Assembly (NCBI GenBank): GCA_024644125.1
Contig: JAHELQ010000232.1
Coordinates: 1 to 8,009 of the forward strand
Direction: 5' to 3'
Length of the DNA: 8,009 bases
Source of the DNA: Candidatus Aminicenantota bacterium
Lineage (GTDB): Bacteria; Acidobacteriota; Aminicenantia; UBA2199
In this document: one piece after another, positions 1 to 5,501 of the stretch
Numbering within the stretch: position 1 is the first letter of the stretch
Layout of the letters: every line of letters begins with the position of its first letter
Made by a program: the position numbers and the translations under genes
Notes under the pieces: generated by a model
The model's database searches: none
What the model was told of the DNA's origin: nothing
Seen by the model: only the letters and a program-made list of their open reading frames with translations

Positions 1-204
1 AGATTTCCGCATGAACCCTTATTTGAACATTTTAGCTATGGAGATTTGGTTAAAATTGTATTTATGGAGGGATTTGCATTTCTGTTGCTCTTGATGATCG
101 TGATTTTATGTGTGAGAATGCATGGATATGTAGATGCCACGTCTTGTGTGTTGAAGAAATATATCTATATATTAAACGGCAAGGATGGCGGAGGGAGAAA
201 TTAA
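1..204 (+). CDS. Possible 3' end of an AT-rich membrane-protein gene (partial)
   Basis: Frame 1 is open from the left edge to a TAA at 202-204, giving 67 residues without a visible start, so the gene would begin outside the window. The readable part has a hydrophobic stretch (about residues 25-38, rich in F, L, I, M and V) followed by Arg and a more polar tail with Lys and Gly near the end. This fits a last transmembrane helix with a short tail. I do not recognise a family. The stretch is clearly more AT-rich than the rest of the window, as often seen in surface-polysaccharide or horizontally acquired genes, but that is inference. A 67-codon open frame in AT-rich DNA can arise by chance, so this call is tentative. 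Confidence 0.35.
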   Translation, partial: RFPHEPLFEHFSYGDLVKIVFMEGFAFLLLLMIVILCVRMHGYVDATSCVLKKYIYILNGKDGGGRN

Positions 205-416
205 ATCCAGGGTACGAGTTAAAGAATCTCTTGCCATTAGCGAATCTGTGCAGTGATGGCACGTATGCATCAGAGTAAAAGCTTGATTTGGCGATCTGAT
301 TGAGAAGAAAGGGAAGGGTGGAATCCATCGATGGCATCGATAGCGACAAATACTTCTTCGATTCTGCGTCGCGAGGAGAGGATTCGATCCGAACCGGTCT
401 TCGTTCATCTCGCCGC

Positions 417-442
417 CCGACGAAGCACGATGCGTCGTTCGG
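417..442. other. Imperfect stem-loop
   Basis: CCGA (417-420) pairs with TCGG (439-442). CGA (421-423) pairs with TCG (435-437) after a bulged T438. After an A/G mismatch, GCA (425-427) pairs with TGC (431-433) around a CGA loop. That gives ten base pairs in total. No T-run follows on either strand. It could be a structured RNA segment or simply a chance fold. Confidence 0.35.
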
Positions 443-551
443 AAGCTCCCGATAAAGTTTCGGCGCCTGGATTGAGGAAATAAGAAAAACTGCAATGTTG
501 ATTCGATAAATTTATTCGTGGAGTATGGGCTCTGTTTCCGTAAGATCGGTG

Positions 552-581
552 TCATCGAACGAGTCTTCGTCGTTTTGATGA
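552..581. other. Stem-loop upstream of the ligA promoter
   Basis: TCATCGAA (552-559) pairs with TTTGATGA (574-581), including one G-U pair. After a bulged T573, CGA (560-562) pairs with TCG (570-572) around a 7-base loop, giving eleven pairs. The following bases are AAAAC, so it is not a Rho-independent terminator on the + strand. It lies about 57 bases upstream of the -35 box of the ligA promoter and could be the end of an upstream transcript or a protein-binding site. Its function is unknown. Confidence 0.35.
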
Positions 582-637
582 AAAACTGCTGGGAGAGGGG
601 TGTAAAATATGCCTGTCCCCGGGTGGGGAGATATGTC

Positions 638-666
638 TTGACCGGTTGTGGATTCTTATTTATAAT
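638..666 (+). promoter_or_regulatory. Sigma70-type promoter of ligA
   Basis: TTGACC at 638-643 and TATAAT at 661-666 are separated by exactly 17 bases, an 11 of 12 match to the housekeeping consensus with optimal spacing. The -10 box ends six bases before the ligA ATG at 673, so the expected transcription start falls at or within a couple of bases of that ATG. The predicted transcript would therefore have essentially no 5' leader. Confidence 0.8.
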
Positions 667-672
667 GAGGGA

Positions 673-2736
673 ATGGATGTAGAAAACAGGATCCGGGAAC
701 TGTCTGCCCTTTTGTTGCGCCACCAGTATTTGTATTATGTCAAGGCGCAGCCGGAGATTTCCGACGCTGAGTACGACAGGCTGTTCGACGAGCTTGTGGC
801 GCTGGAAGAGGGGTATCCCCAGTTTGCCGATGAGAACTCGCCCACCAGAAGGGTGGGCTCCGATCTGGATAACACGTTTCCCGAGCGGCGACACGCGGTA
901 CCGGTTTTATCGTTAGACAAGGAGTATAATACTGGCGAGTTGGCCAATTGGCTGCAAAAAACCGTCAAAAACGCCGACCGGCCGTTAGGGTTTGTGGTGG
1001 AGGAGAAGATGGACGGCGCGTCGATTGTGTTGTATTACAGGGACGGCGCGCTGGCGGCAGCGGTGACGCGGGGAGACGGCAGCCGGGGTAACGATGTGAC
1101 CGGGAATATACGGACCGTTCCGCAGGTTCCGTTGGTTATCGCTGATAAGGGCGAGCTGGCGGTGCGCGGCGAAGTGTACATCGCCAAATCGGATTTTGAA
1201 ACGTATAATAAAACTTTTGATGATAAATACGCCAATCCCCGCAACCTGGCGGCTGGTTCGTTGCGGAACCTGAAGTCGTCGCTGGTGGCGCAGGTGCCGT
1301 TGAAGATCTTCTGCTACGAGGGCTACTTCCGTGGACAGAATGCTGAAAATGGCGGGCGGGCGTTGAATGATCACATTCATATTTTGATCAAGCTCCGCGA
1401 GTTGGGCTTCCGGGTCAGCGAGAATCTTGGCTTTTTTAGCGATAACGAGGAATTGGCGGCGCAGGTCCGGTCGTTGGCTCCGGGGTTTGTGGTTGGCGGC
1501 GTGGCTGATTTGGTGAAGTATGTGGAGGAGCGAATCGCTCTTCGGGATTCGTTGGATTACGAGATCGATGGTTTGGTGATCAAGGTGAACGAGATCGACG
1601 TTCGGGAGATGCTGGGCAGTACGGCGCATCATCCCCGTTGGGCGGTGGCGTTCAAGTTCGACGCGCCGCTGGCGCAGACGGTGTTGGAGGATGTGCAGGT
1701 GCAGGTGGGGCGCAACGGGCGGGTGACACCGGTGGCGATCTTACAACCAGTGCGGATCGCCGGCAGCACGGTGACACGGGCGACGTTGCACAACCAGGAA
1801 TACATCGATATGCTGGAATTGGGGCCGGGTGATCTGGTCAGTATTTCCAAGCGTGGCGACATCATTCCGGCGGTGGAGGATGTGGTGGAGAAGGCGCTGG
1901 AAAATCCCAGCGTGTACCGGTTGCCGGAGGCGTGCCAATTTTGTGGAACGCGGTTCGTAAAGGATGGAGCCCATCATTTTTGCAAGAACAAGCAGTGCCC
2001 GGAGCGGATCCGGCGGGCCATCACCTATTTCACCGCCAAAGGGCAGATGGACATCGACACATTAGGGGAAAAGACCGTAGCGTTCCTGTTCGACGAAGGT
2101 TTCGTCCGCTGTATCCCGGACATCTACCGCTTCGATTACGGCCGGTTGCTAGGCGAAGAGGGCTTCAAAGAAAAGAAGGTGGAAAACTTCAAGCAGAGCG
2201 TGCTGGAGAGTAAGAGTCGCCCCTTCAAGACGGTGCTGACGGCGCTGGGTTTCGAAGGGATCGCCGCCAACGCGGTGTCAATGCTGATTAAAAATGGATA
2301 TGACTCGGTGGATAAAATCATCGAGGCAGCGTCGCGGCGCGACACGGAGGTTTTTTCCAGTATCGACGGCTTCGGCGGTATCATGGCGGAGTTAATGATC
2401 CAGCACTTTACCGACCCGGACAACCTCCGGTTGATTCAGGAGTTGAAGGAGTTGGGATTGAATTTCAACGAAGGACAGGTCGTCGGGACGGATCTCGTTC
2501 TTCAATCCATGGCCGGCGCCACCTGGGTGATTACCGGCTCGTTTGAGCATTTCAATCCCCGGTCGAAGGCGGCGGAGGAGATCGAACGGCGGGGCGGCAA
2601 AGTGGCATCGGCCGTGTCTGCGAAGACGTCGTATGTATTGGCGGGCGAGAAGGCAGGATCGAAACTGGCCAAAGCGCGGGAGCTGGGGATTCCGGTGGTT
2701 GACGAAGCCCAATTCCGTAAGATGTTGGAGGAGTGA
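673..2736 (+). CDS. ligA: NAD+-dependent DNA ligase LigA
   Basis: Seals nicks in duplex DNA during replication and repair in the cytoplasm, using NAD+ to form ligase-AMP. All domains of the family are visible in 687 residues. Domain Ia carries the NMN-binding residues Y21, D31, Y34 and D35. The adenylation domain has catalytic K112 in EKMDG, plus K304 in the DGLVIK motif and K328 in AFKF. An OB domain follows at about 320-400, then a four-cysteine zinc finger (C421, C424, C437, C442), helix-hairpin-helix repeats at about 450-600, and a C-terminal BRCT domain from about 612. The frame could extend upstream to a TTG at 646, but that codon lies inside the promoter. ATG 673 gives an N-terminus that aligns with E. 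coli LigA. GAGGGA abuts the ATG directly and is too close to act as a Shine-Dalgarno. Length is close to the usual 670 residues. It is the first gene of a + strand cluster. Confidence 0.97.
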   Translation: MDVENRIRELSALLLRHQYLYYVKAQPEISDAEYDRLFDELVALEEGYPQFADENSPTRRVGSDLDNTFPERRHAVPVLSLDKEYNTGELANWLQKTVKNADRPLGFVVEEKMDGASIVLYYRDGALAAAVTRGDGSRGNDVTGNIRTVPQVPLVIADKGELAVRGEVYIAKSDFETYNKTFDDKYANPRNLAAGSLRNLKSSLVAQVPLKIFCYEGYFRGQNAENGGRALNDHIHILIKLRELGFRVSENLGFFSDNEELAAQVRSLAPGFVVGGVADLVKYVEERIALRDSLDYEIDGLVIKVNEIDVREMLGSTAHHPRWAVAFKFDAPLAQTVLEDVQVQVGRNGRVTPVAILQPVRIAGSTVTRATLHNQEYIDMLELGPGDLVSISKRGDIIPAVEDVVEKALENPSVYRLPEACQFCGTRFVKDGAHHFCKNKQCPERIRRAITYFTAKGQMDIDTLGEKTVAFLFDEGFVRCIPDIYRFDYGRLLGEEGFKEKKVENFKQSVLESKSRPFKTVLTALGFEGIAANAVSMLIKNGYDSVDKIIEAASRRDTEVFSSIDGFGGIMAELMIQHFTDPDNLRLIQELKELGLNFNEGQVVGTDLVLQSMAGATWVITGSFEHFNPRSKAAEEIERRGGKVASAVSAKTSYVLAGEKAGSKLAKARELGIPVVDEAQFRKMLEE
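2727..2733 (+). promoter_or_regulatory. Ribosome binding site of the Nif3-family gene, inside ligA
   Basis: GGAGGAG lies in the last codons of ligA, six bases before the ATG at 2740. A ribosome terminating on ligA at 2736 would be placed over this site, which suggests translational coupling of the two genes. Confidence 0.75.
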
Positions 2737-2739
2737 GCA

Positions 2740-3555
2740 ATGGTGAAACGGGATGATTTGGAGCGCTATCTGGCGGATGTGTACCAGTTTGAAAAATTCG
2801 ACGATTATTGCAGCAATGGTATTCAGGTGGAAGGACGGGAGACGATCGAGCGGGCGGTATTCGGAGTTTCGTTTAGCCGTATGTTGTTGGAAGCCGCCAT
2901 CGCGCGCGGCGCGGATGCCATTTTCGTGCATCACGGCATCTTCGGCCGCGATTTTTTTATGTTGAAAGGGCACCGCAAAGAGCAACTGAAGCTGTTGCTC
3001 CAGCATGACATTTCGCTTTTCGGTATTCATTTGCCGATGGACGCGCACCCGGAGATGGGGCATAACGCCCTCTTGTTTTCCGCTCTGGAAGCGGAGATCG
3101 AGGCGCCGTTCTTTGTGGGATTTACCGGGTGTAATAGCGCGCGCTTGACGCTGGATGGGATGTTGCAGCGGCTGGACGAGTATTTGCATCCTGTCATCGG
3201 CGGCGACCGGGCCTGCCGCAATCACCCGGAAGGTTTTATGGATCCCGGCTATTCTTATCTTGAGAGATTCGGCTTCGGCGTATTGAAAAACGGACCGGAT
3301 ATCCCAAAAAAAATCGCCGTCATCTCCGGCGGTTCCGCTTCGGATTACGAGAAGGCGATTTTTATGGGAGCGGATACTTTTATTTGCGGCGAGATCAAAG
3401 AGCACATACCCGCTTTGTCGCTCGAGTCCAGCACGAATTTTATCAATCTTGGGCATTATTATTCAGAGACTCCGGGGGTCCGGGCGTTAAGGGACCATTT
3501 GCAGAGAGAATTCAAAATATATGGAGAATATGTTGAAATTGGCAATGTTATTTGA
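2740..3555 (+). CDS. Nif3-like dinuclear metal center protein (YbgI/DUF34 family)
   Basis: A 271-residue member of the Nif3/YbgI/DUF34 family. These cytoplasmic toroidal hexamers bind two metal ions per subunit. Their biochemical role is unsettled, and GTP cyclohydrolase-like annotations found in databases are not well founded. The expected metal ligands are present: H64-H65 in VHHGIFG, D101 in the MDAHPEMGHN segment, and H239 plus E243 in GHYYSETPG. The VISGG segment also fits the family. Length matches the short form (E. coli YbgI about 247) without the extra PII-like insertion found in some members. The start is three bases after the ligA stop, with a strong ribosome binding site inside ligA, so co-expression with ligase is very likely. 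Why a Nif3 protein should follow a ligase is not explained by known biology. Confidence 0.92.
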   Translation: MVKRDDLERYLADVYQFEKFDDYCSNGIQVEGRETIERAVFGVSFSRMLLEAAIARGADAIFVHHGIFGRDFFMLKGHRKEQLKLLLQHDISLFGIHLPMDAHPEMGHNALLFSALEAEIEAPFFVGFTGCNSARLTLDGMLQRLDEYLHPVIGGDRACRNHPEGFMDPGYSYLERFGFGVLKNGPDIPKKIAVISGGSASDYEKAIFMGADTFICGEIKEHIPALSLESSTNFINLGHYYSETPGVRALRDHLQREFKIYGEYVEIGNVI

Positions 3556-3561
3556 TATAAA
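3533..3561 (+). promoter_or_regulatory. Probable internal promoter for the VOC-nitroreductase gene
   Basis: TTGAAA at 3533-3538 and TATAAA at 3556-3561 are 17 bases apart, a 10 of 12 match to the housekeeping consensus. The element overlaps the end of the Nif3-family gene. The expected start is near 3568, giving a leader of about 48 bases before the ATG at 3616 that contains the CGTACC and ATGCGCATGCC elements. It could uncouple the fusion gene from ligA transcription. Confidence 0.5.
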
Positions 3562-3571
3562 CCTGTGTGTG

Positions 3572-3600
3572 CGTACCGATGGATTACGGATGCGCATGCC
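3572..3600. repeat. Flanking repeat copy 1 (CGTACC-N12-ATGCGCATGCC)
   Basis: CGTACC at 3572-3577 and ATGCGCATGCC at 3590-3600 recur in the same order after the VOC-nitroreductase gene (4448-4471). ATAAAC precedes both copies, here at 3557-3562. The core ATGCGCAT is an 8-base palindrome, so it could bind a dimeric regulator. It lies within the predicted leader downstream of the promoter at 3533-3561, a position suited to repression. Confidence 0.5.
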
Positions 3601-3605
3601 CGTCG

Positions 3606-3610
3606 GGAGG
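3606..3610 (+). promoter_or_regulatory. Ribosome binding site that sets the VOC-nitroreductase start
   Basis: GGAGG is five bases before ATG 3616. The longer reading from GTG 3565 has no such site, which is the main reason for choosing 3616. Confidence 0.7.
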
Positions 3611-3615
3611 CGAGA

Positions 3616-4446
3616 ATGAGCGGCATAATGATGTTGAAGACCGGAATCCCGGAAGCTCTCAGGGATTTTTATCTGGGGCGCGTTCATTGCGAACCCTGGA
3701 TGGACTACGAAAGTAGTTTTGTTTTGAGAAACGGGAATTTTCTGTTTGGCTTTCAAAAAAGTGAAAACGCAGACACCGGTGGGATTTTGACCTTCTTTTT
3801 CGGCTATACCGAAGAGGTGGACGACACTTATGAAGAGCTGAAGGATATCGCAGTGGCCCCCCCTTCCAATGACGGCAGGGGCGGATCTTACCATTTTTTC
3901 GCCAGAGATCCCGAGGGGCGGATTCTGGAGTTCCAATCGTTGCAATCCCCCACCAACGACCATCTCACCGGCGATCGATTGCTGATGACCCGGCGTAATA
4001 TACGGGAGTTTTCCTCCGAGCCGGTCTCGGATGAAATTTTTTACCGGGTACTGGATATCAGCAGGTTTACTCCCACCTCCCGTACACCGCAATTCTTTTA
4101 TCTGAAATTGATCAAAAACAAACGGGTTCTTTCCTGGTTGTCCAAAATCGACGGCAAGCAGACGGAACCCATTGGCAATGCGCCAATGGCGGTCGCCATC
4201 CTATCCGATCCCACCCTCACAAAACGGTATGTGGAGGATGGGTGTATCGCCGCCTACCATTTTATGTTGTCTGCCTGGGTTTTCGGACTCGGTACCAGTT
4301 GGGTGCCGGGAATGGACCGGGAGGATGTCAAAAATAAAATCAATGTGCCGAAGGATCATTATATAGCCACCATCACTCCTTTGGGATTCCCGGAAAAAAT
4401 TCAACTGGATCCATTGGAATTAGAAGAAACCATGGTACTGGAATAA
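3616..4446 (+). CDS. Fusion protein: VOC/glyoxalase-fold domain plus nitroreductase domain
   Basis: A 276-residue cytoplasmic protein with two domains. Residues 1-109 read as a vicinal-oxygen-chelate module pair. The first module has an IPEALRDFY helix and the strands around FVLRNGNFLFGF; the second ends in FFARDPEGRILEF, a hallmark of glyoxalase/bleomycin-resistance proteins. Residues about 122-262 match the FMN-dependent nitroreductase family: RRNIREF at 126-132 (phosphate-binding arginines), TPTSRTPQFF at 152-161 in place of the usual PSxxNxQPW, and GLGTSWVPG at 224-232 followed by the final PLGFPEK strand. The family reduces nitro, quinone or enone compounds or carries out other flavin chemistry; the substrate here is unknown. 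Only E105 of the usual VOC metal ligands is obvious, so that half may bind ligand without metal catalysis. A GTG at 3565 would add 17 residues but lacks a ribosome site. The order of domains is clear; the joint function is inference. Confidence 0.8.
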   Translation: MSGIMMLKTGIPEALRDFYLGRVHCEPWMDYESSFVLRNGNFLFGFQKSENADTGGILTFFFGYTEEVDDTYEELKDIAVAPPSNDGRGGSYHFFARDPEGRILEFQSLQSPTNDHLTGDRLLMTRRNIREFSSEPVSDEIFYRVLDISRFTPTSRTPQFFYLKLIKNKRVLSWLSKIDGKQTEPIGNAPMAVAILSDPTLTKRYVEDGCIAAYHFMLSAWVFGLGTSWVPGMDREDVKNKINVPKDHYIATITPLGFPEKIQLDPLELEETMVLE

Positions 4447-4447
4447 A

Positions 4448-4471
4448 CGTACCATATACCATGCGCATGCC
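4448..4471. repeat. Flanking repeat copy 2 (CGTACC-N7-ATGCGCATGCC)
   Basis: CGTACC at 4448-4453 and ATGCGCATGCC at 4461-4471 repeat the elements found before the VOC-nitroreductase gene. ATAAAC (4443-4448) overlaps the first base of this copy. Here the palindrome extends to ten bases, CATGCGCATG at 4460-4469. The copy begins right after the stop codon of the fusion gene and lies about 80 bases upstream of the traB-family start. Confidence 0.5.
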
Positions 4472-4553
4472 TTGTTTTCTATATTGGGAACGATAGTACA
4501 AGTCTATTTAAAGAGGGGTTTGGCGCATAGTTTTTTTTGACGAGGAGTATGTT

Positions 4554-5480
4554 ATGGCGAGAAAATCACATTTAAAAAAAACAATCACCGCTTTCGCGGC
4601 GGTCGGTCTATTCTTTTTATTGGCGGTAATGCCGGCCCTATCGGCGGCCGAGACGGAGAGCGCGGCTAAAAAGTCGTTTATCTGGGAAGTCAAGGGGCCG
4701 CAGGGAAAATGTTATTTGTTGGGATCCATTCATTTGTTGAAAAAAGAACATTATCCCCTGCCCGCTGCCATGGAAAAGGCATTTGACGAAGCAGAAATCG
4801 TCGCTGTCGAGGCAGATATCTCCAATCAGGAGGCCATCGGGCAGATGACGATGCTGACATTGCAAAAAGGGATGTACCAGGGGGAGCAGACTCTGGAGAA
4901 CACGCTCGACAAAAAAACCTACCAGTTATTGCTCAAATATTTGAAAGAGAACGATATGACCATTGATTCATTTCAGAAGTTCAAACCCTGGCTATTGGCC
5001 ATGACCCTGACCAGCATCGCGATGGTGAAGCAAGGTTTTGATCCGAATATGGGGATTGATAAATATTTTCTTGAAAAAGCGAAAGATAAAAAAGAGATCA
5101 AGGAATTGGAGGGATTGACTTTCCAGATCAATTTATTGAGCGGATTCTCTGAAGAAGAAGGTGAAAAGTTTTTGTTTTATTCATTGCAGGAGTCGGACAC
5201 CGAATCAGGAGAACTGGACGGGATGGTATCCGCCTGGGTGGCCGGGGACGCGGAAGCGATGGCCGAGGTTGTGATACGGACTGCGAAAAAGTTTCCTGAA
5301 CTCAAGGGGATCTATTCCAAATTGATCGAGGAACGTAATTTCGGGATGGCGGAGAAAGTGGATTCATATCTCCAAACTGGCAAGGTTCATCTGGTGATAT
5401 CCGGCGCGGCTCACCTGGTGGGCGAGACAGGAATCATAAATGCCCTGGAAAAGAAAGGGTATAAAGTGAAGCAGTTATAG
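4554..5480 (+). CDS. Exported TraB/GumN family protein
   Basis: A 308-residue member of the TraB/PrgY/GumN superfamily, related to E. coli YbaP and, distantly, to Tiki metalloproteases. A signal peptide is clear: basic start with H6-L-K-K, hydrophobic core 12-26, and a likely cleavage site near 30-32 after PALS. The mature protein should be periplasmic or outside the cell. Conserved features are LLGSIH with H60, VAVEAD with E86, an ELEG segment at 184-187, ERNFGMA at 260-266 and SGAAHLVGETG with H287. Paired GxxH motifs are the proposed metal site of the superfamily. Activity in bacteria is largely unproven, so peptidase function is an inference. ATG 4554 is preceded by AGGAG (4543-4547) at six bases and by a run of eight T at 4531-4538. 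No strong promoter is visible in the 107-base spacer; TTGGGA and TATTTA near 4484-4510 are a weak possibility. The aminopeptidase gene follows after 21 bases. Confidence 0.87.
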   Translation: MARKSHLKKTITAFAAVGLFFLLAVMPALSAAETESAAKKSFIWEVKGPQGKCYLLGSIHLLKKEHYPLPAAMEKAFDEAEIVAVEADISNQEAIGQMTMLTLQKGMYQGEQTLENTLDKKTYQLLLKYLKENDMTIDSFQKFKPWLLAMTLTSIAMVKQGFDPNMGIDKYFLEKAKDKKEIKELEGLTFQINLLSGFSEEEGEKFLFYSLQESDTESGELDGMVSAWVAGDAEAMAEVVIRTAKKFPELKGIYSKLIEERNFGMAEKVDSYLQTGKVHLVISGAAHLVGETGIINALEKKGYKVKQL

Positions 5481-5501
5481 CCTCCTGATGAGAATGATAC
5501 G

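Larger units (their letters stand above)
205..637. other. Intergenic region without a convincing gene
   Basis: About 430 bases between the left partial frame and the ligA promoter. Composition changes from AT-rich on the left to GC-richer around 340-470. Visible structures are a perfect 10-base palindrome CCATCGATGG at 325-334, imperfect stem-loops at 417-442 and 552-581, and a short 5-bp stem-loop at 616-629. None is followed by a T-run, so none looks like an intrinsic terminator. A 50-codon Arg-rich frame at 331-483 has no family resemblance, and I do not call it a gene. No tRNA or known riboswitch was recognised. Confidence 0.6.

Noticed and set aside
331..483. 50-codon Arg-rich frame starting with ATG on the + strand
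   Set aside because: No known family, poor ribosome-site spacing and unusual basic composition. It could be tested by proteomics, but the sequence does not support calling it.
603..608. TAAAAT as a second -10 box for ligA, with TTGATG at 575-580
   Set aside because: The spacing is 22 bases, too long for a functional pair, and a much better promoter lies just downstream.
646..672. Upstream extension of ligA from a TTG at 646
   Set aside because: The codon lies between the -35 and -10 boxes of a near-consensus promoter, and the extra nine residues are not found in LigA N-termini; ATG 673 aligns with the family.
172..894. 240-codon open frame on the - strand across the intergenic region and the ligA 5' end
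   Set aside because: It overlaps the well-supported ligA start and promoter, has no recognisable motif, and its composition fits an antisense shadow joined to a chance open stretch.
2392..3456. 354-codon open frame on the - strand opposite ligA and the Nif3-family gene
   Set aside because: It lies entirely over two confidently identified genes, and its residue pattern is typical of an antisense shadow in GC-rich coding DNA.
3565..3615. GTG at 3565 as start of the VOC-nitroreductase protein
   Set aside because: No ribosome site precedes it and it would fall at the predicted transcription start. ATG 3616 has GGAGG at five bases and begins right at the first VOC strand.
3487..4092. 201-codon open frame on the - strand opposite the VOC-nitroreductase gene
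   Set aside because: The + strand frame carries clear domain motifs; the antisense frame has none.
4461..4540. Possible intrinsic terminator ending in the T-run at 4531-4538
   Set aside because: No GC-rich hairpin directly precedes the T-run. The palindrome at 4460-4469 is 60 bases away and would make only a very short stem.
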